From Otis tarda (lineage: Eukaryota > Chordata > Aves > Otidiformes > Otididae), in contig CM048572.1 of assembly GCA_026413225.1 (NCBI GenBank), positions 5,208,001-5,272,000 of the forward strand: a stretch of 64,000 bases of DNA, read 5' to 3'. Shown in pieces: positions 1 to 12,067 of this stretch. Every line of letters starts with the position of its first letter. Position 1 is the first letter of the stretch. The notes under the pieces were generated by a model that did not search any database, was not told where the DNA came from, and saw only the letters and a list, made by a program, of their open reading frames with translations. The position numbers and the translations under genes were made by a program.

Positions 1-2800
1 GCTGGTTAGCTGATGGTTTCTCTCTTGTTCCTTCAGCCTTTTGCTGGCTGCCTCCTAAATATGTGCCTGCATCAGGCTCCTCATGCTTCCTCTTGTTGCA
101 TCGCTGCAGCAGTATAGTATATGTGTGTATATGTAGTACAGACATACATATTTTATATTTTTATGCTAACATTGAGGGAAACATGATTAGGCATCACTTT
201 TGCACTAAATGAAGATGGGAGGATATTATCAAAAAAGGAAAATTTGGGGAAAGCCCCCCCTTTTCATCTCCCTTTGCCTATGTTCTGAAATTTCCTTTAG
301 AGATGGCTCCTTCTTTCCAGTCATCCTAAATCCTATTAATCCCTTTTTTATTTTAGTGAATTGAAAAATATGCCATTATTGCATAGTTTGAAGTTTGAGA
401 TCCACTTTGAAAGGATAAAATGGACTTGATCTGTTTCTTGTGTGATAAATCCTTTTTAAGCTTCTTGGTCTGTCTGCACTGAAGATGTCAAAAGTTAATG
501 CTTTAAAATCAACATAACTGATAGGTATTTTAATATGCTTTCTAGCCTAACACTCTAAAATACTTCCTACATTTACAAACATATATTCACAGAACACCAA
601 TACTGTTTAGGATGTAGGTGGGCATATCTGAAATGCCCAGGGAAAAAGCATCTGCTAAAATAGAGTCATGAACTGCTGGGAAAAATAACTATTGCTCACC
701 AAATCTAGGATCCAGTGCATGGGGAAAAGATAATTTCTCCTGAAAACACCTGCAGGCTAAAGTTTATTCCCCTTCTGTCAGTCTGAGTAACAAAGTAAGG
801 ATGCTATAATAAATGGTGGCAGGGGCTGAAAAAGATGTAAGAGGATGGAAAAGAAATCATTAATTCACTGCCCCAACTGGGCTGCATCTGATGATAGCCA
901 GCAGACACCGGACTGCCAGCACATCACTTTTCTCCACAGGTTTATCTCCTCATGTGCACTGTTTGTTTTGAGGGTTTTTTTTTGTTGTGTTTTGATTTGG
1001 CTTTTTTTTTTTTCCCCATCCAGCAGCTCTGAGTCTTGTCCCCTCTGTGAAAAGACTCTGATCTTATCATCTTTATCTTCTGCAAAAGTTAGTATTTCTT
1101 AAAAACCTGCCTGGGTTCCTTCTCTGACCACGATCCGCTGCAGCTCCGTAGGTAGCCCATGGAAAACAGCTTAACAAGGTTACCACGGTGTCACACTGAA
1201 AGTAGCCAGCAACTCTTTTCAGTTTATTATTCATGCTGTTAAGTATGACCTGGAAATTTGTATCGTTGTATAACCAGATGTCAGTTCCTTCAATCCCTAC
1301 AAAGCAACTCTTTTTCTCCCCTTCCTCCTCCTTCGCTGGCTAGCAGGAGAAATGAAAAGCCCACAACATGAGTTCATGCTCCTGACAAGATGAGTATTGT
1401 CAGGAATATACAAGCTGTGGTTTTTCCTTTCTGCATCCTGAAAGTGAAGAAAAAAAAAGACCTTTGATGTATCCAAATCTCTGTTATTCTTTTTTCTTCT
1501 TTGAGCTAATAAAAGGTATCATTATATTATCACACTTGTGTCCCTTCCATGTTTATCCTGGCCCGTATTGTGCTCTGCAACAACAAGAACATAAAACATC
1601 CCTTGAGAAACTGTAGGTTAAGTTTATTTGACTTCTTCTTTTTTAACTTATGTTGTAATCAGGATTGTTTTGCTAACTCCGTTCACCGAGGTAGTTTTTG
1701 GTAAAGGCTAAGATTTGCTTAAGTGGCCAGAAAGAAAATACATATGACTGGTTTATGCCTTGCCACCCTGAATTGTAATGATTTGTTTATTATGACTTTG
1801 GGCATGTTTTATTGGTGACTGCAGAGGTCACAGCCTCGCATTTCGAACCTGTCTTTGTGCTTTACAGGTTCTGGGATTTGAAACCACAAGCCGTTGCTGA
1901 ACTTTTTGGCTGCCTTAGGGACCTGTGACCAAGCAGCCAGACCAGGTCCTCCCCTCTGTGCTCGGTCTGCCAGCAGCAAATGTGTGACATTGGCCTCTGA
2001 CCGAAGGTCTTCAAAGGAGAAGATGAAAAAGAGGAGGGTGAAATAGCCCCACCACAGTGGACTCTGCTCTCTTCTCTCCCCATTCCCAGCCTCTTGCCCT
2101 TTTCGATGTTCTTAAATTCTAAGCTTTCTAGTCAATCTTTTCTTTTAGAAAGAAATATGTAGGGCAATAAATATGTGTCCATACCCCACCTAGAAAATAT
2201 TTCAAAGATATGCCCAACTTCTGTAGTGGTGGGTCCCATTATAACAACTCAATAGAAAAGACTCGCCATTCTATAGATGGAAAAATGGGTTTGGGATGTG
2301 ACCAATGCTTTGTTTTTATGAATAAACCACTGGTGGAGCAAAGGTGACTTCACTTCAAGAGGGTTTTCCAGCCTCAGACTGCTCAGTGAGAGCAGTAGCA
2401 TTGCCAGGTAATACCTGGAGCAAGCTTGGAAAGATTTGAGGCAGATTTGCTTTAAATCCACTCAAACAAAGGGGTAAAATTTCTCACATAAAGCACTGGG
2501 TGAAGTGAGGGATGTTAAGGTACGTGAAGAACAGCCATGCACTAATTGTTGTGCTGTTTGATTTAAAAGCTGAGCAATTATGGTATAACACAAACATGTA
2601 TTTACTGCAATCAGAGGAATTGCAAAATTCCACCCTGGCTGCTAAATGTTCAGGTGTTTTACTGCCATGTGTTTCATGTACGGCTTGCATCAGGGGTATT
2701 CAAAATGAGCTAAGTCTGAAGTTCTTTCCATGCTTTGTGTGTCTATAGCAGATGCCAAATTCAAAGCAGTATCTAGTAAGTGAATTCTTGTTAGCCTAGT
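1..2800. other. Noncoding stretch, no gene seen
   Basis: No open frame here has a recognisable domain. The stretch holds an AT/TG-rich patch near 110-165, a T-rich run at about 968-1014 with two poly-T blocks, and short A-runs near 1447. The small open frames are interrupted by low-complexity sequence and read as chance. It could be intergenic or intronic. Confidence 0.6.
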
Positions 2801-2805
2801 TGGTT

Positions 2806-2862
2806 TTACCTACTTTACGGTGGGGAAAACAGAGGCCCAGAGAATTCTGAGGCCACTCAACC
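2806..2862 (-). repeat. MIR-like SINE relic
   Basis: The plus strand reads a heavily decayed version of the antisense MIR core: a 'tttac.gtggggaaaacagaggc' type stretch followed by 'ccagagaattctgagg'. In MIR this is the reverse complement of the segment with CCTCAGTTTCC. MIR/CORE-SINE relics are known across amniotes including birds. The match is by eye over about 55 bases and is diverged, so a chance match is possible. Confidence 0.4.
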
Positions 2863-3092
2863 CACAGCAACCCCCAGGCTGACGATTTTCTGCCACTGGC
2901 TCCTAAATTCTCTCCATCTAGTGATATTTTATGTCACTAATACTAACGGTGACAATGCTGGTGCAGCCATTCCCTCCCAAAACAAATATTACAGTGAAGC
3001 CACTACAACAAACAATCCCTGTTGAGCAACATTAACTGGTAAATCTCCTTCTAAATATTTCTAAATGCAGTATGGTCAGTTTTATCCCTCTG

Positions 3093-3124
3093 TTCCATTA
3101 AATACCAGTTCCATTAAATACCAG
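3093..3124. repeat. 16-bp perfect tandem duplication
   Basis: The 16-base unit TTCCATTAAATACCAG occurs twice head to tail (3093-3108 and 3109-3124) with no mismatch, followed by a T-run. Perfect identity suggests a recent replication-slippage duplication. Confidence 0.95.
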
Positions 3125-3129
3125 TTTTT

Positions 3130-4510
3130 TTCCAGACCTCGGTGGGATTGGTAAAAGAACTGTGTTAGTCTGTAAAATCACCCTGGGGAAATTCTTGTTC
3201 GGTTCTCACTCCCAGTTATTTTGTCTTAGGTAGCGTGGAATAAGCTACTGAGGACCAGCCCTTTGACCTCAGTCTTTTTTTTTCCTTGAAGAGCGTAAAT
3301 GAAGCGAAGTTGTCTTGCCTAAACCAAATGATCTCTTCAAATGTGGAATTAATACAATATAAATACAATGAAAACACACTGTCTTCTTGCCAAGATGTAT
3401 ATTTTTTCTTCTGTGTTTTCTGATGTTATTTTTGTCATGGTCATTTACTAAATATATACACATTCTTCTTATTTACTTCAGATCCAGCTTCAAGATTTCT
3501 TGTGGTTTCCCCAGAATTACACAAATAATTCATAGCTCAGCCCTTAGAGAAAAGATATAGCTGAAAGGCACCCGAGGGAAGAGATCACCCCACAGGCTCT
3601 GTGAGGGCAGGTATTGATGGGCTGTCAGTGCTGGGCTCACTGGAGAGGTGTGGGGATTGATGAGGAGAATAATGAGTCCTCCGACAGGTATTTACAGATT
3701 TTTGGTGCTAAGAACTTTACTACTGGTTTCACAAGCACGTAATAAATGAAAACCCAACCGTGTATAGTCATGTGGAAAAGTAAGCAGCAATTTATAAATG
3801 AATGAAGCGAATAAGGTTTAAAACATCAAGCTGTCCCAGGGTGTGGACTTCAGAAGAAGGGAGAAACTAACTAGAGGGGAATAGGCATAAAACCTGTTGT
3901 CTCCTGAGAAGACATTTGGGAACTCGGAATGCAAAGGGAATATGGTCTACTACAACCGGGAGGTGCAGTACTGTGTAACAATGAAAGCTTTTTTTGGTAC
4001 AGATTGGAATATTTTCACATTTGCTCCAGTTCTCTCTGCCTGATAATGGTTGTTTGCCCATCAGCCCGCAATGGGAAAGCTCTTTCCACCAGTCAGTGTA
4101 CATTGGCAGCGATTCCGCTTTCCTCTTTGAGAACAACCACTCTGCTACCAGCAGAAGCAGTGAGAGTTTAGTTTTGTTTGTTTTCCTTACCCCCCCCAAG
4201 AGGAGGTTGTTCCCGAAAATGCTTATAACTGATTCTCACTTCAGGTATTACTTTCTCCCGTGGGTTCTCAATCTGTGGTCTGTGGAGTATGAATAGCACA
4301 TGAAGTCATTCCTACTGATACCCACAAGGAAACATTAGAAAATCATGCAACGATTGGCACGTCAGCGGAGAAGGGCAAATGTACCGCATTACCCTTTCTT
4401 TATCAAACTGAGTCCTGGACTTCAGCTCTGGCCATTGTGTGTTTGCAGATCAGTCGTAACTGGGTTTTTTCCCCTCTCTTCTTTGTGCATATTTATTTAT
4501 TCTGTCTTTC
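3130..4510. other. Noncoding stretch, no gene seen
   Basis: Contains only short open frames without recognisable content, including two overlapping ones on opposite strands near 3870-4300, and a C8 run near 4190. No repeat family recognised. Confidence 0.6.
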
Positions 4511-4512
4511 TT

Positions 4513-4545
4513 TTCAGTTCCATTTTGGGCCTGATCCTGCAAGCA
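4513..4545. repeat. Arm of an ancient inverted-repeat element
   Basis: Contains GGGCCTGATCCTGCAAG, the same terminal word that flanks the better-preserved inverted-repeat element at 39602-39716. Only one arm is recognisable here; the rest has decayed or was never present. The family name is not known to me with certainty; elements with CCTGATCCTGCA ends are frequent in reptile and bird genomes. Confidence 0.4.
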
Positions 4546-4666
4546 CCAGCTGGTTGCGCAGTCCGTTCTCCTCTGCCCAAAGTGAAGATGCTTCATGGCA
4601 AAGCAGCCACTAATCTCGTCTCAGCTGCTCTCCCTCGTTCCTCCTTGCTGCAAGGCGATGCTCTCA

Positions 4667-4688
4667 TGTGTGTGTGTGTGTGTGTGTG
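4667..4688. repeat. (TG)11 microsatellite
   Basis: Eleven uninterrupted TG units, flanked by ATGC-rich unique sequence. Such runs are length-polymorphic and can adopt Z-DNA. The short open frames that run through it have meaningless Cys-Val repeats. Confidence 0.97.
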
Positions 4689-5104
4689 CACGGAGTGCGA
4701 GGGATAACAGTTTGCTGGCCTGGAAGGGGACCAAGCGCTCATCCCCTGGGTAAGCTGGCCTGCACGTTAAGTGGAAACTTTCATTATTTACCAACCAGTC
4801 AAAGTGATTTTGCTATTGACAGAAGCTTCATTATGTCAGCCGTTCCATTCTTTGAAAACATGGGCAAAACAGAGAAAGCGTGGTGGCAGGGAGGGGGAAA
4901 TTCCATTTATTCCTAAATTGAGTGGAAACATCTTCAGGAAAATTAAAGAAAAACCCGAGAGAAGGAGAAGAGCAAAAGAAATAACTGTAGCCAAAGCCAC
5001 TTTCCTTTTTCTTTTTCAATCTCCCTTCCAACATGCTCCTGGTAAAATCATTACAAAGGCCGTTTATTTTTAAAATTGAAAGATTGGGGAGAGTCATAAT
5101 GAGA

Positions 5105-5340
5105 TATTATGTGTAAAAGTTGCACATAAATTTCCTTCTGTCATATTTTGGGCTCGCCTAACGCATCCCCTTGGCAGGCCTGAGGGAAGCTGATCACTTT
5201 AGTATAGATTGTGTGTGCTTCAATAATATTGCCCAAGGACAGAGCTACTGGGTGGCTGAGTTGGCTACATGCTGATTTAAAAATTAGCTGGGCTTTTATT
5301 GGCCACACTAAATTGTTCTCAAAAGAATAAAGTTTTATAC
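5105..5340. promoter_or_regulatory. Candidate conserved regulatory block
   Basis: Unique, non-repetitive sequence with several AT-rich transcription-factor-like words (GCTTTTATTGGCC near 5292, AAATTAGCTG, TTCAATAATATTGCCC near 5219) packed among moderate-GC spacer. This look is typical of developmental enhancers. It is a judgement of appearance only; no alignment was available. Confidence 0.25.
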
Positions 5341-6470
5341 CAGAATGAAGAAGCGTGTTTGGAGCAAGACTCTTCTCCTCTTTTGTCTTTTGGAGAATGC
5401 AATTTTTTTACTTACCAGAGAGTTTTGTTCTTTCTTGCCTTTATGGAGAGCCACGGAAGAAAGGCAAAGTGATTGTGGTGTGTAATACAGAGAAAAAGTC
5501 CTACGTTGAGTGTTTGGTCTCTGGAGTCTTTCCTTACGGGTCGCCCTGCACAGATCCCACGGATATGGAGTTGGAGAGTACAATGTTGTGCTACACCCTG
5601 GTCTTGGTCTCAGGTTAAAGGGATCTGTCTTCCTTTTTTAAGTGTAAGGACACAAAATGCCATAAATTTATTACAGAAGAGTCCTGAAATGTTTTTGTTA
5701 TCGTCTTTGTGATTAGGCGAGTTTGAGATTTACTGTCATGTCTGCAGTCTGGGATCTGTGGCCCTTCTCTGAGTTGTAAGCTTGTCCTGAAGGCCATGGG
5801 ACTCAGGCATGGTTTTTCTGCTGAATTTAGTGGGCCCTGATGAAGATTTTTATTCCTTTCTTCATATTTTGTCTTCATTGTCTCCATCTTTCTGAGGTTT
5901 TAGTCCTTCCAGGATTTCTGCTGAGGGATCTTCACAGCTGCCAAGAGCTGGGACTTTTCCTTTTCCTTTCCTTTCTTGGTCTAAACCAGAAACTGGTCTT
6001 CAAGGAGGCAAAGACCATCAAAGAGCACAAGAATAAATAGTAATTCATAGCTGCCTTTGCTAATATGCTTAATTTAGAGCTCTGAGTCCAAGTTCTAGCC
6101 ACATCTCCTTTGTATTCCATTTTTTTTATGAAGTACTTGACCTATTTACTCACTTTTTGACCTAGCAGGGTAAGAAATATAAGATGGAAAAGACATGACC
6201 AAAATGAGAGGTTTAAATAAATAGCTTTTAGCGTGGGAGAAGGCCAAATTAATTGTAACTGTAAACATGTTTTTTTGAGATGAGCCAAATCTGAATACCC
6301 TTATACTCTGGGCAAATCTGAGTGAATCTGAGCTTCACATCTAGTCTGTGTCTCAGGCCTATGCCAAGCAAAAACTTGAACTGAAACTTGGAAAGCCAAT
6401 ACTTTAGCTCATTTTGTTCAGATAATCATGCTCCGAACCAAACCTCCCAAGCTTGTCCTGTTGGGAGTTA
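5341..6470. other. Noncoding stretch, no gene seen
   Basis: Holds a few open frames under 95 codons, none with recognisable residues or domains, and T-runs near 5404 and 6120. An open frame near 5355-5618 has a mixed composition that looks less random than its neighbours but lacks splice context and any match I recognise. Confidence 0.55.
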
Positions 6471-6471
6471 C

Positions 6472-6790
6472 AGTTAATTAAATTAAAATTTCAGTTGTCT
6501 TCACCTGTATCTTCATCTCTGGGCAGCAGCCTTGGGCGAGGTTGAAAGTGAAACTTGCTTCCTTTGCTTCAAGGCAGCTTTGTCTGAATCGACTCCAGAA
6601 TCAAAAGCACCATGTGCAGCTATTAAAACTCTCACCGCAAGCTTCTCTGCCGGCATTTCTGAATACCTGGTTCCTGCAGGTAGCCCGGCGTGCTTTCATC
6701 TTGTGTGGATTGTAAAAGAAGGCATCAGGGTTTATTAAAGAGTTTGTGTTGCTAACGTGTCATACATCACGCCATTAATTAAGAGAAATT
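6472..6790. promoter_or_regulatory. Candidate conserved regulatory block
   Basis: Starts with a homeodomain-type AT-rich word cluster (TTAATTAAATTAAAATT, 6474-6490) and ends with TTTATTAAAG (6731-6740) and CCATTAATTAAG (6772-6783). An E-box-like CACCTG lies near 6501. The between-motif sequence is unique. Type and density of words suggest an enhancer, but conservation is not shown here. Confidence 0.3.
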
Positions 6791-6889
6791 CCCTTTTTCC
6801 CCAATTGTGTGGCTTCATAAAGCTGCCAACACGTGTATATTATCCGTGTCTCCCCACCCTGGCCTAACCCAAATGCTGCACGACGGATT

Positions 6890-7030
6890 GTGCCCCAGAG
6901 AAGCTCCAGCCTCTTCAGGTAATTCGATTGCTGAGTCTCCAAAACCAAGGAATTAAAGAAACCTCTGCGCTGGGCTCCGCTCCCTTTGTAATTAGTACCA
7001 GAGCGAGTGAGTGGAGTAAAGTGGGGTGCG
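6890..7030. promoter_or_regulatory. Candidate conserved regulatory block
   Basis: Contains GTAATTCGATTG near 6919 and TAATTAG at 6989-6995 in a moderate-GC unique context, directly upstream of a (TA)n(TG)n tract and an orphan CpG-rich patch. The call rests on motif appearance only. Confidence 0.25.
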
Positions 7031-7122
7031 GCGCGTACATGTGTTCCCAATCACAGCCCACACAATGAAAATATTTTCTTTCTGGGACAGTCTGAAGAAA
7101 CCTCACAGGGATCTGGGGCTTT

Positions 7123-7170
<48 letters not shown>
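7123..7170. repeat. (TA)7(TG)17 compound microsatellite
   Basis: Seven TA units (7123-7136) pass directly into seventeen TG units (7137-7170). Compound pyrimidine-purine tracts like this are commonly polymorphic and may form Z-DNA or cruciforms. Confidence 0.97.
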
Positions 7171-7175
<5 letters not shown>

Positions 7176-7219
7176 AATAATTATAATTATCCTTATTAGA
7201 AAGTTAGCTCCAAAGCTCT

Positions 7220-7415
7220 GCGACGTGCGTTAAAAATTTATGGGAGAGCTGGGTGATGCGCCAGAGAATCCCAGCCCATGCACGACCTCTCGCATCGCCC
7301 TGGGTGCTCGGGGCGGCGGGGCAGCACTCGGACCAGGGCCAGCCCATGCCTCGGGCGCTGCTGCGTGCAGCACGAGGCTGACGTTTGCCTGCCTTCAGCA
7401 GGGGCTGGACGGTTA
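7220..7415. other. Orphan CpG-rich patch
   Basis: By hand count there are about 17 CpG dinucleotides in 195 bases, including a G-rich core around 7306-7322, against a flanking background where CpG is rare. It is shorter than a normal CpG island and no gene start is recognised beside it. It could be a distal regulatory element kept unmethylated, a lncRNA start, or a GC-biased conversion tract. Confidence 0.6.
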
Positions 7416-8230
7416 AGATAGGTACATCCTTTGTCCATCTGGTTTCCCACTGTGTGCAGCACATGGAAACCGGTTGGTTTTGTAACATTTTTCCACCCAG
7501 CTTTGATTCCCTAGCAGCCACAGAGGGTTTTATTTATCCAGGGTGGTCAAAGAAGCAGCACGTGCTCACCTAATAGCCCCCCAAATGTCTGTGCTTCTCA
7601 CCAGTGCTCCTCCTCCCAGTTCCTGGATCAGGGACACATAATGGGATGCTGGATTGTTATTTTACAGAGGGGAACAGTAGTTTCCCTCAGACTGAGCCAT
7701 AGGGTATAATTAGAGCTGTTCAGGAATTTTGTCATTAAAAGTCTTTGGTTGGAAAATGCCAATTCTTTGAAACAAACTTTTTGGAGTAAAGAGGAAGGTT
7801 TCTTGTGTCAAAGAGGGAATAACCACTAGCCCTGGGTAAAAGAGAGCTGTGTTCAAGACCCAGCTCCAGTGAAAGTGCAAGTTACTTATATGTAAAAAAA
7901 AATAGCACTGTCATGAAGGATCCTGTACTCACTCTGCGTAAGCAAACTGTAAAGCAAGAGCTTCAAAGAGATCCTCCCTGTTTGAGCAGAGATTCTTGAT
8001 TATTTCCTATTTCTCAGGAAGCATAATCAGTTTAAGGACTTGTGTGACTCTCAAAAATGAGAGCATTCCTTTAAAAGGTAATATTGACAACCTGTGCAGG
8101 GAGGGATAACCTTCAGAAGTGCTCCTGCTGAAGTGGCCACACCGCTGGCGAGCACAGGGCAGTTGTTAAGGAGAGACCTGAAGCTCTCCAGACACAGGCG
8201 GACCTGGATACCAAAACTGTCCTGCAAGCA
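7416..8230. other. Noncoding stretch, weak MIR-like traces
   Basis: No gene is seen. A short ATTTTACAGAGGGGAACAG stretch near 7659 and the segment around 7850-7885 resemble decayed antisense and sense MIR pieces, too weak to call separately. Confidence 0.5.
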
Positions 8231-8650
8231 ATTAATTAACAACCTGGCGCTGTCATTGCATTACTAACTCAGTTAGTAATGCACACAAATCCCACACACC
8301 GCTAACTAACAATAACAATTCACTCCATTGTGAAGATGGCATTGCTCCACTGGAGGTGGGATGCCTGACCTATAAGCCGTTAGTCTGCATCCCACATATA
8401 ATAGCACACAGGCGAGCATCACTTCGGTACCCAGCGCTCATCGCAATTATCTAATCCTGCCCGACTATGGCACTCCCAAGACTAATTCCAGCATGTTGGT
8501 CAGTCCTACTGCCAGGAACAGCAGAGCGCAGATATCCTATAGAAATATTACTCTCTAGGTCACAATACGGCCTGGGCTGGATGGGGAAGGAAGGGGCTAG
8601 GAAAGCTGTTCGGAAGGCAAGTCAGGTTTCCAAGCTCTGTGCATTATAGG
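8231..8650. promoter_or_regulatory. Candidate conserved regulatory block
   Basis: Dense in transcription-factor-like words: ATTAATTAAC near 8231, the inverted ATTAC/GTAAT pair of the hairpin at 8257-8283, AACAATAACAATTC near 8309 and CCATTGTG near 8326 (SOX-type words in both orientations), and GCAATTATCTAATCC near 8443. Sequence is otherwise unique. This is among the most enhancer-like blocks in the window, though conservation is untested. Confidence 0.35.
8257..8283. repeat. Perfect 13/1/13 inverted repeat
   Basis: TGCATTACTAACT (8257-8269) is followed by a single C and then by its exact reverse complement AGTTAGTAATGCA (8271-8283). Random expectation for such a structure in 64 kb is roughly one in a thousand. 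It could extrude a cruciform, bind a dimeric factor through its ATTAC/GTAAT arms, or be the product of a template-switch mutation. Confidence 0.97.
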
Positions 8651-11165
8651 TTATAACAAATTAACCAGAGTAGACAACCATGCAACATACTTCATTATGT
8701 TTGCTTGCTCACCTCCTGATACATATATGGGAAAAAAAGGCTTTTTTTTTTGTAAAGAATTTTTCTGCTGCTCAAGGACTTTGGTTTATTACATGATTGC
8801 TGCTTCAGTGAAATCTACCTAATTCTCTGGCAAAGGCTGGCTTTGACGAATACTCAGATTTGAAGGAATTCTGGAAGAAATTACTGGAGTGAGACTTTTC
8901 AATATTTTCATAAAGAAAGCTGTGTTTCTCATTTGAAGGTGATTTTATTATTTGAAAATTGAATAGTCTTTTTGTAGATAGGTAATTGTCAAATTTTGAA
9001 ATAACAATGTTCTTAATTTTTCGATATCTCTGTTGAGCTGGTATCACTATGGTACGTATCATTTACGTTTCTTACTGCAAAAGGAAAATATGTGAGATAA
9101 TTCCTTTACCAAAAAAAAAAAAGAAACAATCCGTTGAGAGAAGTGATTCAGAAATTTCAAGAAGTCTTGAATGTAAGAAGATCTTTTCCCTCCTCTTTCA
9201 AGTACCAATTGCTCAAATACCATTTAATGTTGGTTTTACATTTGGCTGAGTTTCCCCTGTTCTAAAGATTTTCAGTTTGCATTGAGCTTGGAAATCCATG
9301 TGGTAACCACTGAGGACTTGTGCTACTGGCAAACGTTGCCAGGAGCTGCAGATCCAAGAAATCAAACGCAGGAAATCTACTCCTAGAAACAGAGTTTCCA
9401 GGGAAATCCAGTTGGGAGTGAGGAGATCCATGAGTCACTACTGTCAAGGCCTGAGCACTTGGTGCCAAGGGGGATGGAAAATCAGTGTTGGGGCTTAGTG
9501 ACACTGGAGCAGAGAAAGCAGCCACTAAGGATTAGAAGGATGCATGTAGCAGGGCAGAGAGAAGAAAGAAACAAGAAGGGTGGTTCTTTTCCTGATTTGA
9601 GTTCGTGTCGGTGCTGTATTTCCAAGCAACAGCAAGGCTGGGCTAACCCACAACAGCAATGCCTGCTTTAAGGCTTTTTTTTCCCCCTAAAATCTGTTTA
9701 TTAGGAACTCATTTGAAATAATGAAATACTGGATGTCAGTTTATTCCGGCTAAATTTTAGCATAGAGTTCTGTGTATGGGGAGCATCACTTCTGAGCTAA
9801 AATCATGCATGAACTCTGTGAACACTTTGGCTTCTCTTTGTAAACTTTCCCAGATAAGCATGATTTCATTTTTAGAAATGGCCTCTTGTTTCTCTGTTTC
9901 ATTTTCAGGTATTCTTTCTGATCTGCTGCCAGGTCATCAGTTCAGTAGTGTGGGAGTTTCGTTACGATGTTTAGGAAGCTAAGGACAGACCTTCTGAAAA
10001 GACACCAATAAGTACCCCAGTTACCCACACTTCAGCTTCTAGGAAAGTTTTCACACTGAGCTTATTTTGACTCACACAGATTTTTGCTGTAGATTTTAGT
10101 CAGAAACAGAGCTCAGTGCACTTGACTTTAGCCTGAAATGAACATCTGAAGCAACAGAGAGGTTCTGACTCTGAATCCCAGTCTCTAGCTGGTATCTGCA
10201 GCTGTGTCCACCACATTGCAAGACCAAATTATAATTAATACCTCAATACCTTCTTAGTATCATTTTTTTTTTTTTTGCAATAAACCCTCAATGCTTGGTT
10301 TATTCTGATATTTTAAAACTTGGAAAAAATAATCTGAGTTGCATTTTCACAGATATAAAAAAAAAAAGAGACATTTTGTACATGCAACCATATTTTCAGA
10401 AGTATTTGTGCATTTGACCACCCGATTTTGTGAGGATTTGTGCAGGAAGGGCTGTGCAGATGGCCAGGTCTGCAGTGCATAGACACTTTGGGAACATATT
10501 AACTGCTGTTGAGCATGTGGATTAGGTGCAATTTTTGTGTGCGCAATTAACCACTCCAAAATTTTGACGACAAAGGAATCATTATGTTCCTGAAAATGTT
10601 TATTATATAAATATTGTCCTTTCTGGTTCAGTAGTGTATTATTCTCATGCCTTTTATACAGCCATAAAACTATCCCTGCTTTTCCGAACTGGAGTAACTG
10701 GCATGTGGAATGCAACAGCTGGTTAACTCTGCAATGATCCAAGAGCAGCAGAAGACAAGGAGCGCAGAGGGGGCTGCCTTCTTCTGCCAAGTGTAGAACT
10801 AAGCAGCTGTTTTGTATTTTCACGTGAACAAAAATGTTTTGTTAACTGCTTCACTGCCGAAGGAGGTACAGGGTCCATATAACGGGGTACGGGTGCTAGC
10901 CCACAGGGTTACTCAGCTTCAAGAGGCTTAGCGATTCTTCTTTTGTTCCAGGTAGTGGCTGACAGCATCTAGGACAAATGCTCCCTTCACAGGAGAAATG
11001 ATTGTACGACAGTAATCAAATAACTTTATTTTCTTTATTTTATTGCATTAAGCATGCCCATATGTGCAGAAATCTCCACTTAAAATAACATACTTAAGAT
11101 TGCAAATGCTTAAAAGCTGGGAAATGCCAATGAAGATCTATGCTTTTTTATCATCTTTAGTTGTA
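8651..11165. other. Noncoding stretch, no gene seen
   Basis: Contains a poly-A run near 9110-9123, a T15 run at about 10263-10277 and an A-rich run near 10357. A 158-codon minus-strand open frame (10347-10823) has no domain I recognise and begins and ends in low complexity. A block near 11020-11110 is AT-rich with TTTATTGCATTAAG and could be regulatory. Confidence 0.55.
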
Positions 11166-11170
11166 TATAA

Positions 11171-11350
11171 TTATAGAATCATAGAATAATAATAAATAGA
11201 AAATAATAGACTTACTTATAAAAGGATGGGGTGGAAGAGACCTTAAGATGTCATCTAGTTCTGCCTGACTCAAGGCAGGATTGGCTCGATCATCTAACAG
11301 TTGTCAAACCTGTTCTTTAATGTCTCAAATTCTCCTGATTCTTCCAAAAG
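11171..11350 (-). mobile_element. CR1 LINE 3' fragment
   Basis: The plus strand begins with ATAGAATCATAGAAT, the reverse complement of the CR1 3' tail. It continues with the CR1-type 'ggaagagacctta.gatgtcatctagt' segment and the 'ctgcctgactcaaggcaggat' segment. About 35 bases of AT-rich sequence (11189-11224) separate the tail from the body, probably a local expansion. Only the extreme 3' end is present, as usual for 5'-truncated avian CR1. Confidence 0.85.
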
Positions 11351-12067
11351 AAGTGTGGCTTTTGGGATCCTAGCGAGGTTGCAAGTTTAGTCCAGAACTG
11401 AAAATCTGTATCTTATTATGAAGATGGGAAGGTGAACAAGAAAGCTACTGTTAATGACAAGTGAGATCCCTCCATTTAGAGTAAGAGTATCAGAAGTGAT
11501 ACTGAGAAGAGAGCATTTTACCCTTCAAAGGAAATACAGCCTGGAGAAACTGAGATTAGACTTACAAGGGCCAATGTCGAACCTTATGTAGTGTGTTTGC
11601 ATCCAACAATGCTCGTGCTTTGCTGACCCATGGATGCTGTGGCAAGGGTAATTAGGAAGAGGCTAATAAAATGTCTTAAGATGTTGTGTCTGATGTGTAC
11701 TCATACAAAGAAAAGAGACGGTGTAGGGGAGGTGCAGTTGTAATCTCAAGAAGAGGTTCTGGAGAAAGGGGAAAAGATGCACTGCAAATACTCCTGCTCT
11801 GGGCTCCAACTAGAAAAGGAGCAAAGCTCATGAGACTGTGAAGTGGCAGAAACCAGCCCATGGGTATGGTCCTCGAAAGTCAGCTTGTGTGGCCTGTGGG
11901 TGTGGTAGAAAAGCTGACCCACTGGCAACTCTCCTCCTTAGCAGCTGGAAAAGCTGGGACATCCGTGGGATGGGACACAGCACTGAAGCCTTGAATTGTG
12001 TGAAGCACAAGCCCGTGCTTACTGTACCAATGAAATTCAGTAGTAAATTAAATGGGTCTAATTGACC

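Noticed and set aside
4345-4916. Open frames with repeated Cys-Val
   Set aside because: They simply translate the (TG)11 microsatellite.
10347-10823. 158-codon minus-strand open frame
   Set aside because: Cys/His/Leu-rich random look with no conserved motif; ends in an A-rich tract giving poly-Phe.
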